NCBI RefSeq assembly: GCF_001593385.1
Contig: NZ_LUVZ01000043.1
Span: 124,001-188,000 of the forward strand
Source of the DNA: Chryseobacterium cucumeris
GTDB taxonomy: Bacteria; Bacteroidota; Bacteroidia; Flavobacteriales; Weeksellaceae
Direction of reading: 5' to 3'
Length of the DNA: 64,000 bases
Shown piece after piece: positions 1-8,770 of the stretch. The position numbers and the translations under genes are program-made. The notes under the pieces are model-generated. The model did not search any database. It saw only the letters and a program-made list of their open reading frames with translations, and was not told where the DNA came from. Position 1 is the stretch's first letter; each line of letters starts with the position of its first letter.

Positions 1-315
1 CCAATTGCTACAGAATGGATCGGGACGACAAATTTTGCAAAAAACCCCGTTGCAGTCTATGGTATAGGGCTCATTATGTCGGCCATTGCCTACACTATTC
101 TGGAGCATGTGATTATCCGTTGTGAAGGAGAAGATTCAAAACTGAAAGAAGCCATCCATTCGAAATATAAAGAGTATATCTCAATTGTATTTTATGTCCT
201 GGGAATCGCTACTTCATTTTTTTATCCTTATATTGCCATAGGTTTTTATTATATCGTGGCTCTTATATGGCTGATTCCGGACAGAAGAATCGAAAAAACA
301 TTAAAAGAAAATTGA
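1..315 (+). CDS. TMEM175/DUF1211-family membrane protein, C-terminal part
   Basis: The reading frame is open from the first base of the window to the TGA at 313-315, so this is the 3' end of a gene that starts to the left. The visible part has two hydrophobic segments (around YISIVFYVLGIATSFFYP and IGFYYIVALIWLIP) separated by a short turn and ends in a basic tail. The pattern matches the C-terminal half of the TMEM175/DUF1211 family, which are potassium-selective or uncharacterised multi-pass membrane proteins. The family call is from recognition of the sequence style only. A 240-base ATG-initiated subframe exists at 76 but is not the real start, because the frame continues upstream. Confidence 0.6.
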   Translation, partial: PIATEWIGTTNFAKNPVAVYGIGLIMSAIAYTILEHVIIRCEGEDSKLKEAIHSKYKEYISIVFYVLGIATSFFYPYIAIGFYYIVALIWLIPDRRIEKTLKEN

Positions 316-316
316 T

Positions 317-535
317 ATGGAAACACACGAATATCCTAACGGAAACATTACTGTCATCTGGCAGCCTAAAAAATGTATCCATTCTGCCATATGTGTAAAA
401 ACACTCCCCAAAGTCTACGATCCTAAAGAAAGACCTTGGATAAAAGCAGAAAACGCAAGTCCCGAAGAACTAAAAAATCAGATCGACCTATGCCCATCAG
501 GTGCATTAAGTTATAAATTCAATACAGAAAAATAA
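317..535 (+). CDS. Small (4Fe-4S) mono-cluster protein, YjdI family
   Basis: A 72-aa protein with the divergent mono-cluster ferredoxin pattern: KKCIHSAICVKTLP near residues 18-31 and DLCPSGALSY near residues 57-66. The cysteines of these two blocks would hold one iron-sulfur cluster. Members of this family (Fer4_19/YjdI) are soluble cytoplasmic proteins of unknown partner. It starts 1 base after the preceding stop and its TAA overlaps the ATG of the OsmC gene by one base (TAATG), so it is the first of a tightly packed trio with OsmC and a GNAT protein, a combination often seen together in Bacteroidetes. Function beyond cluster binding is unknown. Confidence 0.85.
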   Translation: METHEYPNGNITVIWQPKKCIHSAICVKTLPKVYDPKERPWIKAENASPEELKNQIDLCPSGALSYKFNTEK

Positions 536-930
536 TGGCGGTAACAGTAAAGGCAAGTTTAGGAAAAACAAAATATTATACAGAAGTAACAGCCGGCGAG
601 AATACAATTATTACGGACGAACCGATTGATAAAGGCGGACAGAACAAGGGTTTCAATCCGCTGGAAATCCTGGCTACATCACTGGCAAGCTGTACAGCAG
701 CAACCTTGAGAATGTATATTGAAAGAAAGGAATGGGATATAGAAAACATCAATGTAGAAGTAGAGCTTGAAAACTTTCCATTAACAAAAAGAGCGGTCTT
801 CAAAAGAGATATCAGTTTTGAAGGTATTCTGGATGATGAGCAGCGTAAAAGACTGCACACCATTGCGGATGCATGCCCTGTTCACAAAATATTAACCAAC
901 GACATAGAAATACTAACTAAATTCTCATAA
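535..930 (+). CDS. OsmC family peroxiredoxin-like protein
   Basis: A 131-aa protein of the OsmC/Ohr superfamily, which reduces organic hydroperoxides using two cysteines. The first catalytic Cys lies in the segment LATSLASCTAATLRMY (Cys about residue 53) and the second in DACPVHKIL (about residue 113), the spacing expected for OsmC-like proteins. The N-terminal half is the beta-rich part and the middle has the long helix that carries the first Cys. It overlaps the upstream Fe-S gene by one base and is followed one base later by the GNAT gene, so the three are probably translated from one message. The likely role is thiol-based detoxification in the cytoplasm; the exact substrate cannot be read from the sequence. 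Confidence 0.88.
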   Translation: MAVTVKASLGKTKYYTEVTAGENTIITDEPIDKGGQNKGFNPLEILATSLASCTAATLRMYIERKEWDIENINVEVELENFPLTKRAVFKRDISFEGILDDEQRKRLHTIADACPVHKILTNDIEILTKFS

Positions 931-931
931 C

Positions 932-1219
932 ATGATCGAAGTAAAACAAAACAACGACGAAAAACACGGAAGTTTTGAAGCTTTCATAGATGGAAAACGC
1001 GCAGGAATGATGACCTATACCTGGGCCGGAGAAGAAAGATTTATTATAGACCACACCGAGGTGGAAGAAGCTTACAACGGAAAAGGAGTAGGCAAGGAAA
1101 TGCTTCTGGCAGCCGTAGATTTTGCCAGAAAAAATGATAAGAAGATTATTCCCCTCTGTCCTTTCGCTAAAGCAAGTTTCCAGAAAAGTGAGGAACTTCA
1201 GGATGTTTTAGTGAATTAG
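932..1219 (+). CDS. GNAT family N-acetyltransferase, YidJ-like
   Basis: A 95-aa short GNAT protein of the Acetyltransf_CG (YidJ/Gtn-like) type. The acetyl-CoA binding loop is visible as the sequence YNGKGVGKEML around residues 48-58, matching the Q/RxxGxG/A motif. The segment IIPLCPFAKASF near the C terminus is typical of the family. It is shorter than classical GNAT enzymes, which is normal for this subfamily. It begins one base after the OsmC stop codon and is the last gene of the small operon, followed by a hairpin terminator. The substrate is unknown. Confidence 0.88.
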   Translation: MIEVKQNNDEKHGSFEAFIDGKRAGMMTYTWAGEERFIIDHTEVEEAYNGKGVGKEMLLAAVDFARKNDKKIIPLCPFAKASFQKSEELQDVLVN

Positions 1220-1244
1220 TCACTGTATTACACCCTTACCATAC

Positions 1245-1277
1245 AAACCTTTCAGATCGATCTCTGGAAGGTTTTTG
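1245..1277 (+). terminator. Hairpin terminator after the Fe-S/OsmC/GNAT operon
   Basis: AAACCTT at 1245-1251 pairs with AAGGTTT at 1268-1274, with an inner CAGA/TCT-TG extension and a TTTTT tail. It lies 26 bases after the GNAT stop. Confidence 0.65.
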
Positions 1278-1377
1278 TTTTTAAAAGTAAATCACTGCTT
1301 ACAAGTAAATTAACCATCACAATTTGTTTTGACACGAACAGGAATTCAAATTCATGATTCACGACTGATCTTTTTTA

Positions 1378-1385
1378 TATATTTG
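1378..1385 (+). promoter_or_regulatory. Putative -7 promoter element of the symporter gene
   Basis: TATATTTG matches the Bacteroidetes -7 consensus TAnnTTTG, 20 bases before the ATG at 1406. No clear TTTG -33 box is visible at the usual spacing, so only the -7 element is supported. Confidence 0.4.
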
Positions 1386-1405
1386 CTAAAATTTAAAAAT
1401 CAAGC

Positions 1406-2965
1406 ATGAATCCAGGAACTATCCTTTTGCTATTTGTTTTCGTCTATTTTATCGGCCTTTTGGTGATTTCTTATTTCACCAGCCGGAATTCTGATAACCA
1501 GTCTTTTTTTATCGGTAACAAAAAGAGTAAATGGTGGCTCGTAGCATTCGGGATGATAGGAACCAGCTTAAGCGGAGTTACTTTTATTTCCGTTCCGGGA
1601 ACTGTCGGAAAAATGACCGGCTCCGAATACATTTACGGAGGTTTTGAATATTATATGATGGTGATAGGATTCTTCATCGGATATTTTATTGTGGCAGCAA
1701 TATTACTACCACTCTACTACAAGATGAATCTGACTTCTATTTATACGTATCTGGGAAAAAGATTCAATGTAGAAGCGCATAAAATAGGTTCTATCTTTTT
1801 TATTATTTCAAGAGCAATTGGAGCTACTGCAAGATTATATCTGGTAGTGAATGTTTTACAGATATTCTTACTTGAAGGATTGGGAGTTCCGTTCTGGGTA
1901 ACTTCTCTTGTTCTTCTGCTAATGGTACTTCTGTATACTTTTGAAGGCGGTGTAAAAACCATTGTTATTACAGATACGCTGCAGACTTCTTTTATGATCA
2001 TCAGTCTTGTAGCTTGTATTGTTTATATTTTATCCAACCTGAATCTGTCGTTTGGCGAGGCTTATACGATTCTTGAACAGAAAAATTATACTCACTTCAT
2101 TAATTTTGATCCGAATTCCAAAACCTTTTTCCTGAAAACCATTCTGGGCGGAATTTTCATTACCATTGCTATGACAGGGCTGGATCAGGAAATGATGCAG
2201 AAAAATATTTCTGTGGATAATCTTAAGAATTCAAAGAAAAACATGTTGACTTTTGCAGGAACACTTCTTATTGTGAACCTTGCCTTCTTATTCCTGGGAG
2301 GATTATTATACCTCTTTGCTCTACAGCATGGAGCAGAATATGGAACTATAAACGGTGAAACAGTAACGAATATTTTTGGATTTAAAGATCCAGCAGGAAA
2401 CATTAAAAACGTAATGGGAGATGACCTTTTCCCCGCTTTATCACTTCAGGGATATTTTCCTATGGCTATTTCTGTTATTTTCATCATCGGATTAATTTCA
2501 GCCTTATTTCCTTCTGCAGATGGAGCTCTAACAGCTGTAACCAGCTCATATTGCGTAGATTTATTAAACCTTAATGAAGATAAAACAAAAACTGAAAAAG
2601 AGAAGAAACGCCTTCGTATGAAAGTACATTTGATTTTCACCGTAGTGTTCTTCATCCTGATTATGGTTTTCAAAGCATTGAATGACAAATCTATCGTCTA
2701 TCTGATCATGGAAATTGCAGGATATACTTACGGACCGCTTCTTGGACTTTTTGCTTTTGGAATTTTCACCAAGTTCCAGATTTCAAGAAAATATTCCATC
2801 CTTACGGTTACCCTTTTGGCACCTGTATTAACTTATTTAATCAATCTGGCTGTTACTACTTATACCGATTATAAAATCGGAGTAGAACTCATTGTTTTAA
2901 ACGGATTACTAACCTTCATTGGTCTGTGGCTGGTAAAAAACAAACAACATTTAAGAGTTGTTTAA
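1406..2965 (+). CDS. Sodium:solute symporter family transporter
   Basis: A 519-aa polytopic protein with about 13 hydrophobic segments. Features of the SSS (LeuT-fold) family are visible: N-terminal YFTSRNSDNQSFFIGNKKS followed by WWLVAFGMIGTSLSGVTFISVPG, which is the family's unwound first helix region, and later ISALFPSADGALTAVTSS, matching the conserved sodium-site helix. It acts in the inner membrane and couples solute uptake to Na+. Bacteroidetes members often carry sugars, sialic acid or related compounds, but the substrate cannot be assigned here. It stands alone with its own -7 promoter element and a shared bidirectional terminator at the 3' end. Length is normal for the family. Confidence 0.9.
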   Translation: MNPGTILLLFVFVYFIGLLVISYFTSRNSDNQSFFIGNKKSKWWLVAFGMIGTSLSGVTFISVPGTVGKMTGSEYIYGGFEYYMMVIGFFIGYFIVAAILLPLYYKMNLTSIYTYLGKRFNVEAHKIGSIFFIISRAIGATARLYLVVNVLQIFLLEGLGVPFWVTSLVLLLMVLLYTFEGGVKTIVITDTLQTSFMIISLVACIVYILSNLNLSFGEAYTILEQKNYTHFINFDPNSKTFFLKTILGGIFITIAMTGLDQEMMQKNISVDNLKNSKKNMLTFAGTLLIVNLAFLFLGGLLYLFALQHGAEYGTINGETVTNIFGFKDPAGNIKNVMGDDLFPALSLQGYFPMAISVIFIIGLISALFPSADGALTAVTSSYCVDLLNLNEDKTKTEKEKKRLRMKVHLIFTVVFFILIMVFKALNDKSIVYLIMEIAGYTYGPLLGLFAFGIFTKFQISRKYSILTVTLLAPVLTYLINLAVTTYTDYKIGVELIVLNGLLTFIGLWLVKNKQHLRVV

Positions 2966-2980
2966 AATAACATACATTCC

Positions 2981-3018
2981 AAAAAAAGACTGTCCTCTAT
3001 TGAAGACAGTCTTTTTTT
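2981..3018. terminator. Bidirectional terminator, copy 1 of a duplicated hairpin
   Basis: A 14-bp perfect stem (AAAAAAAGACTGTC, 2981-2994, with GACAGTCTTTTTTT, 3005-3018) sits between the convergent symporter and first metalloprotease gene. The same hairpin recurs at 5511-5547 after the second protease. Confidence 0.85.
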
Positions 3019-3888
3019 ATTTGAATCAAGGAAATAGATTATTCTTTAATCCATTTGATTGTTTTCTCAAGATTCTTAGATTTAACTTTAATCAGATAAT
3101 CTCCCTGAACAAGATGTGACAAGTCAAAAGACCCTGTTTTATCATGATTCAATTTATTATTTGCCTGAGTGAACACTAATTTTCCGCTTACATCGTATAC
3201 TGTAATATCATATACTTCATTTGAATTGGTAAATTTCACATTCAGAAATCCTCTACTTGGATTAGGATATACCACAAATACATCTTTATTGGCAGCGGTT
3301 TCATTTACGCCTAATGTCTGGGTAATGGTAAAGTTGATTGGATTAATGTTGTAGAAAACATTTGTTTCTGCAGCAACCATAATTCTTGCCTGTGTGGTAT
3401 TTACGTTAGGAATAGTAACAGTTTCAGAACCATCGTTCGGAGTGGAAGCCAGGATCAGCGTAGGATAGGTAAGCCCGCCATCTGTAGAAAGGTAAATATT
3501 TACAGTAGCGGCATTCACCGGAAATGCAGTTGTATTGGCTACGTCCCAGGTTACCGTCTGAGTAGAATTACCTGCCCAGTTTACCGCTGTAGTAGGTGCA
3601 GTTACGTTAAAAGGTCCGGAATTTCCATCAACAGTAATAATAGCATCATCATTGGCTACTCCTGCACATCCCGCGTTATTATCTCTTACAGTCAATCTGA
3701 ACTCCATTGTTCGTGCATAAGAAGGTCTAACTTCTCCTTTGGAAACAGTTCCATTGATTACATCTGTAAGTTTTGGGAAATATCTGTAAGGAACGGTTAC
3801 AGGTACGTATGATCGGAACAGAGGTGCATTTAATGTTGGTGCATTCCAGTCACCCGCAGGTCCTACATCATTCTGTTCCCAGCAATAA
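2981..3888. repeat. Nearly identical ~0.9-kb block shared with 5510-6417
   Basis: The 3' part of the two protease genes and the terminator behind each match almost base for base at an offset of 2529 over roughly 900 bp. Divergence becomes obvious upstream of about 3888 and 6417, for example ccagcaataagtaagtggg against ccagctgtaagtaagagga. Such a sharp boundary inside paralogues is what recent gene conversion or a recent partial duplication leaves. Confidence 0.85.
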
Positions 3889-5270
3889 GTAAGTGGGTTA
3901 TTTTCAGTATCTGTTGCAGAGCCTATTAACTTAAATGGGGTTCCTTTTGGGATGGTATAGTCATTTCCCGCATTTACAGTAGGTGCCGTATTAGCCACAG
4001 ATGTTGTCACCTGGCATGTGAGAGATTGAACTTCTGAAGTAATTGATTGAAACGAGTTGGTATGAAAAATAGGAATACTATTAGAGGCTAAATTATTGGT
4101 ACTCCCACAAATTCCTGCATACGCCATAATTGTAATTCCACTTCCTGGTTCTACAGCATGGGAAGCCTCACGATTCCCTCCTCCACAACTTCCTGTTGTT
4201 GCATTAAAAGTATGCGGAGCCCCAAACTGGTGTCCCATTTCATGGGCTACATAATCAATATCATAAGGATCACCAACAGGATTCGATGAACCAGTAATTC
4301 CGTTGGCTTTGTATGAAGAATCACATATACCTGAACCAGCTAATCCGCCCCCTCCGGTACTGAAGGTGTGTCCTATATCATAATTAGCTGTTCCTATTAT
4401 TGAGTCAATTACCGTTTGACTTTCATCAATTAATATATCTGCATCATCATTTCCAGTGAAAGGATCATTAGCAGCGCTTACAAAGATAATATTGCTTTCA
4501 GTAGGAATGAGGATCAATCTCACCGCAACCTCCTGTTCATACACTCCATTTACCCTATTTACAGTTGTTACTATAGCAGACAAGGTTTGAGCTACAGTAG
4601 GTGAAGCAGATCCTGTTGCTGCTACCGCATATTCCCCTGTACACGCAACCGCTAACCGAAAAATCCTGATTTGGCTTCCTATACTTGGAACTACTGTTTT
4701 TTGGACGTTTCTTTTTTCTGATTTAAAATTCTCCTCTTTTGAACTACAGCCTCTCTGCTTTTTATCAATTAAATCACTTTTCTTGTAAATGATATAATTA
4801 CTGACATCCTGTTTTGCATAAGGATCAATATAAGTATCTTCTGATGCTATTGATTTTATTTGAGCATGGAATCCTAACTCTGTAAAATCAAGTTTTATAG
4901 TAGCATAGTGATCATCTACTCCCTGCCCTGTTAACGTAATAATTTGGGGAAACTTACCGGCTAACTCCGGAGCCATTACTGAGGATTTCCATACTCTGAA
5001 TTTAGTTTTCGTTCCATCAGACATTGGCAAAACAATAATTGGGGCATTGTCTTTACGGTCATTATCTCTCAGCTCCGGAATTGAAGCCAAATAGTTTTTC
5101 AAACCAGCCACATCTAATTTATAAGTAAGAAATTTTTCTGGCTGCACTGTTCTGCTTTTAGATTCTGCTTTAATTGTTCGTTCACTGATTTCTGTAAAGA
5201 AATCCTGAGCTTTTCCTAGAGAAATCGATAAAATAAATATCCCTAAATAAAATAATTTTTCAAGTTTCAT
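3039..5270 (-). CDS. T9SS-secreted reprolysin-like zinc metalloprotease (copy 1)
   Basis: A secreted metzincin-type protease of about 743 aa. The preferred start is the ATG at 5268-5270, giving MKLEKLFYLGIFILS and a signal peptide ending near GKAQ; the longer frame to 5315 only adds an unlikely leader. The zinc site is HEMGHQFGAPH (HExxHxxGxxH), preceded by SGICDSS and followed by the Met-turn region GSGITIMAYAGICG. Downstream are Ig-like/PKD-like segments and a C-terminal T9SS sorting tail with VYPNPSRG and a terminal KTIKWIKE. It would be exported by Sec, crossed through T9SS and anchored or released outside. It is a tandem paralogue of the next gene, and the last ~280 codons are almost identical between the two. 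Confidence 0.92.
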   Translation of the reverse strand: MKLEKLFYLGIFILSISLGKAQDFFTEISERTIKAESKSRTVQPEKFLTYKLDVAGLKNYLASIPELRDNDRKDNAPIIVLPMSDGTKTKFRVWKSSVMAPELAGKFPQIITLTGQGVDDHYATIKLDFTELGFHAQIKSIASEDTYIDPYAKQDVSNYIIYKKSDLIDKKQRGCSSKEENFKSEKRNVQKTVVPSIGSQIRIFRLAVACTGEYAVAATGSASPTVAQTLSAIVTTVNRVNGVYEQEVAVRLILIPTESNIIFVSAANDPFTGNDDADILIDESQTVIDSIIGTANYDIGHTFSTGGGGLAGSGICDSSYKANGITGSSNPVGDPYDIDYVAHEMGHQFGAPHTFNATTGSCGGGNREASHAVEPGSGITIMAYAGICGSTNNLASNSIPIFHTNSFQSITSEVQSLTCQVTTSVANTAPTVNAGNDYTIPKGTPFKLIGSATDTENNPLTYCWEQNDVGPAGDWNAPTLNAPLFRSYVPVTVPYRYFPKLTDVINGTVSKGEVRPSYARTMEFRLTVRDNNAGCAGVANDDAIITVDGNSGPFNVTAPTTAVNWAGNSTQTVTWDVANTTAFPVNAATVNIYLSTDGGLTYPTLILASTPNDGSETVTIPNVNTTQARIMVAAETNVFYNINPINFTITQTLGVNETAANKDVFVVYPNPSRGFLNVKFTNSNEVYDITVYDVSGKLVFTQANNKLNHDKTGSFDLSHLVQGDYLIKVKSKNLEKTIKWIKE

Positions 5271-5510
5271 ATGATGATGTTTTTTAACAGTATTAAATAT
5301 AAGAATAAAAATCACAAAACAATGAATAACAGCGATTTACAACTAATAAACAACATAACTAACATTAAATAAAGTAAATACTACCATTCGAAAAACAATT
5401 ATCTACTAATCTCTAATAACGATTAATTTTTTTTAAGCCTATATTTCCTGAGAAGCCAATAGAAAAAACAGATTCTCCAACGAATATTAAGGTTTTCAAT
5501 TTATTAGCAT

Positions 5511-5547
5511 AAAAAAGACTATCCTCTATTGAAGACAGTCTTTTTTT
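5511..5547. terminator. Terminator, copy 2 of the duplicated hairpin
   Basis: AAAAAAGACT (5511-5520) pairs with AGTCTTTTTT (5537-5546), with one mismatch pair further in. It is the second copy of the 2981-3018 hairpin and ends the second protease gene on the minus strand. The rest of 5271-5567 is an AT-rich leader region of the first protease without an ORF that I can support. Confidence 0.75.
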
Positions 5548-5567
5548 ATTTAAATCAAGGAAATAGA

Positions 5568-7805
5568 TTATTCTTTAATCCACTTGATTGTTTTCTCGAG
5601 ATTTTTAGATTTAACTTTAACAAGATAATCTCCCTGAACAAGATGTGACAAGTCAAAAGACCCTGTTTTATCATGATTCAATTTATTATTTGCCTGAGTG
5701 AACACTAATTTTCCGCTTACATCGTATACTGTAATATCATATATTTCGTTTGAATTGGTAAATTTCACATTCAGAAGTCCTTTACTTGGATTAGGATATA
5801 CCACAAATACATCTTTATTGGCAGCGGTTTCATTCACCCCTAATGTCTGGGTAATGGTAAAGTTGATTGGATTAATATTGTAGAAAACATTTGTTTCTGC
5901 AGCAACCATGATTCTTGCCTGTGTGGTATTTACGTTAGGAATAGTAACAACTTCAGAACCATCGTTCGGAGTGGAAGCCAGGATCAGTGTAGGATAGGTA
6001 AGCCCGCCATCTGTAGAAAGGTAAATATTTACAGTAGCGGCATTCACCGGAAATGAAGTTGTATTGGCTACGTCCCAGGTTACTGTCTGAGTAGAGTTAC
6101 CGGCCCAGTTTACCGCTGTAGTAGGTGCAGTTACGTTAAAAGGTCCGGAATTTCCATCAACAGTAATAATAGCATCATCATTGGCTACTCCTGCACATCC
6201 CGCGTTATTATCTCTTACAGTCAATCTGAACTCCATTGTTCTTGCATAAGAAGGTCTAACTTCTCCTTTGGAAACAGTTCCATTGATTACATCTGTAAGT
6301 TTTGGGAAATATCTGTAAGGAACGGTTACAGGTACGTATGATCGGAAAAGAGGTGCATTTAATGTTGGTGCATTCCAGTCACCCGCAGGTCCTACATCAT
6401 TCTGTTCCCAGCTGTAAGTAAGAGGATTGTTATCTAAATCTGTAGCAGATCCTTCCAATCTAAATGGTGTACCTTTAGGAATGGTATAATCTCCTCCGGC
6501 ATTGACTGTAGGAGCGAAATTGTTGCTTGGAAGTGTTACCTGACAAGTTGTTGACTGAACTTTTGTGGTGATAGACTGATATGATTTAGTATGGAAAGTC
6601 GGAATACTGTTAGGAGCGAGGTTATTGGTACTTCCACAAATTCCGGCGTAAGCCATTATGGTAATTCCGCTTCCAGGTTCTACAGCGTTGGTTGCACTGC
6701 GGTTTCCTCCTCCACAGCTTCCTGTTGTTGCATTAAAAGTATGTGGCCCCCCAAACTGATGTCCTACTTCATGGGCTACATAATCAATATCATAAGGATC
6801 ACCAACCGGATTTGGTGAGCCGGTGATTCCTCTTCCTTTATTAGAGTTGTTACAGATTACTCCTAATCCGGCTAATCCTCCACCTCCTGTACTGAAGGTA
6901 TGTCCGATATCATAATTGGCATTTCCTATCAGTAAGTCAATTTGGGTCTGGCTTTCGTTAATTAATGTTCCCGCACTATCATTTCCTGTGAAAGGGTCCG
7001 TAGCCGCACTGGTAAAGATCACATTGGTTTCAGTACCTACTAATACCAATCTTGAAGCAACTTCCTGTTCATATACTCCATTCACTCTGTTTACAGAGGT
7101 TACAATGGCTGAAAGAGTCTGTGCTACTGTAGGAGTTGCAGAACCCGTTGCTGCAATTGCATACTGATGGGTACAAGCCACTGCGAATCTGAAAACTCTA
7201 ATTTGAGTTCCTACGCTTGGAGCTACGGTTTTTTGTTCGCTTTTTTTTTCTAGTGGAGCATCCTGATCATCTTTCAGCCCACATGTTCTTGGATTTTTAT
7301 CAATTAAATCACTTTTCTTGTAAATGATATAATTACTGACATCCTGTTTTGCATAAGGATCTATATAAGAATCGCCTGCGACTATAGATTTTATCTGCGC
7401 ATGAAATCCTAACTCTGTAAAATCAAGTTTTAGGGTTGCATACCTGTCATCAATTCCCTGTCCGGTAAAAGTGACAATCTGAGGAAACTTGCTGGCTAAT
7501 TCCGGAGCCATCACGGAAGATTTCCAGATTCTGAATTTGGCTTTCGTACCATCTGGCATTGGAAGAACAATAATCGGAGCATTTTCTTTGCGGTCACTGT
7601 CTTTCAGTTCCGGAACAGAATTGAAATAACTTTTCATTCCGGCCACATCCAAGGTATAGGTAAGTGACTTTTCCGGTTGTACAGTTCTGTTTTTCGGATC
7701 TGCTTTGATGGACCTCTCACTGATTACTGTAAAAAAGTCCTGTGCTTTCCCGGAGGAAACGGATATAATGAATATCCCCAGATAAAATAATTGTTTAATT
7801 TTCAT
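5568..7805 (-). CDS. T9SS-secreted reprolysin-like zinc metalloprotease (copy 2)
   Basis: A 745-aa paralogue of the upstream-numbered protease. It starts MKIKQLFYLGIFIISVSSGKAQ, a signal peptide, has the zinc motif HEVGHQFGGPH near residue 350, the Met-turn segment GSGITIMAYAGICG, and a T9SS type A tail (VYPNPSKG, final KTIKWIKE). The N-terminal pro-region (VQPEKSLTYTLDVAGMKSY...) is conserved with copy 1 but clearly diverged, whereas the C-terminal ~280 codons are nearly identical. Both genes run in the same direction and are each followed by the same hairpin. They probably act as extracellular proteases for protein degradation. The duplicate arrangement suggests dosage or specificity variation in the N-terminal catalytic half. 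Confidence 0.92.
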   Translation of the reverse strand: MKIKQLFYLGIFIISVSSGKAQDFFTVISERSIKADPKNRTVQPEKSLTYTLDVAGMKSYFNSVPELKDSDRKENAPIIVLPMPDGTKAKFRIWKSSVMAPELASKFPQIVTFTGQGIDDRYATLKLDFTELGFHAQIKSIVAGDSYIDPYAKQDVSNYIIYKKSDLIDKNPRTCGLKDDQDAPLEKKSEQKTVAPSVGTQIRVFRFAVACTHQYAIAATGSATPTVAQTLSAIVTSVNRVNGVYEQEVASRLVLVGTETNVIFTSAATDPFTGNDSAGTLINESQTQIDLLIGNANYDIGHTFSTGGGGLAGLGVICNNSNKGRGITGSPNPVGDPYDIDYVAHEVGHQFGGPHTFNATTGSCGGGNRSATNAVEPGSGITIMAYAGICGSTNNLAPNSIPTFHTKSYQSITTKVQSTTCQVTLPSNNFAPTVNAGGDYTIPKGTPFRLEGSATDLDNNPLTYSWEQNDVGPAGDWNAPTLNAPLFRSYVPVTVPYRYFPKLTDVINGTVSKGEVRPSYARTMEFRLTVRDNNAGCAGVANDDAIITVDGNSGPFNVTAPTTAVNWAGNSTQTVTWDVANTTSFPVNAATVNIYLSTDGGLTYPTLILASTPNDGSEVVTIPNVNTTQARIMVAAETNVFYNINPINFTITQTLGVNETAANKDVFVVYPNPSKGLLNVKFTNSNEIYDITVYDVSGKLVFTQANNKLNHDKTGSFDLSHLVQGDYLVKVKSKNLEKTIKWIKE

Positions 7806-8143
7806 ATATAATGGTATGTAATTTTTATTAATCCAAACATTAAAACCAAAAACAAAAAAAATAATTAGTTAAAGGTTCATAATTCATGATTATTTGAATT
7901 ATAAAATTAGTTAAATTAATCTAAATACCACATATTAAAATTCAAAAAAAATCAATGTTTAGTAGCAAAAAACCAATGATCCTGCTACCACAAAGCATTA
8001 CCGTTAATAAATATTTTTTATTTTTTCGTATTTGTTTAAGTAACTGATTTTATAGACTTTTGCATTTTAATTATCTTTAACACGAATGATATAAATTAAT
8101 TTTAAAAAACATCGAAATAAAAAAAAAACAAAAATTAAAAACT
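7806..8143. other. AT-rich divergent intergenic region
   Basis: 338 bases between the minus-strand protease and the plus-strand 172-aa gene. Very AT-rich, with long A runs just before the ATG at 8144. I see no ORF and no convincing paired promoter boxes, only weak candidates such as TTTG near 8029 followed by TAGACTTTTG near 8053. Both genes must be promoted from here. Confidence 0.5.
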
Positions 8144-8662
8144 ATGAAAAAAATTATCGCAATTTTCACATTTCTATTGACTTTTAGTTTTATGAATGCT
8201 CAGGACAACTTTGAAGTCTCAACATTACGAATTGGCCCCTTTAAAGTTTTCATGCCTAAGGTTGATGCTGAAAAAATAGCGGGAATAAAACTGTCCAACT
8301 CTGGCGGAGAGAAAAAAAACATCGTAAAATATAATGGAGAAACTATTCAGATTGATCTTTTTGATAATTACATCAATGAAGCCAACCCGAGTGTTCCTTC
8401 CATTACCTACATGACAACAACAAGTAAAAAATTCAAAACCAAAAGCGGAATCGGGGTGGGAAGCACCAGAGATGACCTGATCAACACGTATAGAAGTTAC
8501 GCCAATTTCAGTGTACGCCCGGACTGGGACTCCAATGGTAAGCCGATTAAAGATGCCGGTTATTTTAATCTTGAAGACAGCCAGGCAGGAACATTATTAA
8601 GCTTTAAATTTGTTAATAATATAGTAACTGAAATCTCTGTTTATCTTAACGAAGGCTGTTAA
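8144..8662 (+). CDS. Hypothetical secreted protein
   Basis: A 172-aa protein of unknown family. It begins MKKIIAIFTFLLTFSFMNAQ, a clear Sec signal peptide with cleavage after the Ala-Gln pair, so it is exported to the periplasm or beyond. There is no lipobox and no T9SS tail. The mature part is mixed polar, with one Cys as the C-terminal residue (NEGC). It is a monocistronic unit with a small hairpin terminator after it. The upstream protease is divergent and the downstream transketolase pair is separately initiated. No function is proposed. Confidence 0.75.
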   Translation: MKKIIAIFTFLLTFSFMNAQDNFEVSTLRIGPFKVFMPKVDAEKIAGIKLSNSGGEKKNIVKYNGETIQIDLFDNYINEANPSVPSITYMTTTSKKFKTKSGIGVGSTRDDLINTYRSYANFSVRPDWDSNGKPIKDAGYFNLEDSQAGTLLSFKFVNNIVTEISVYLNEGC

Positions 8663-8688
8663 AAGCGGGAAAATATTCAAATCATACT

Positions 8689-8716
8689 AAATCCGAGTTT
8701 TATATCCGGATTTTGC
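8689..8716 (+). terminator. Small hairpin terminator
   Basis: AAATCCG (8689-8695) pairs with CGGATTT (8707-8713) followed by TTTG, 27 bases after the secreted-protein stop. Confidence 0.5.
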
Positions 8717-8770
8717 ATTTCCATAAGCCGGTAAAAAATTGTAAATTCGCATGCAAATAAATCAGATATA

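Noticed and set aside
5271..5315. Upstream start of the first metalloprotease
   Set aside because: The next ATG gives a standard signal peptide identical in style to the paralogue; the extension is His/Lys-rich and would spoil it.
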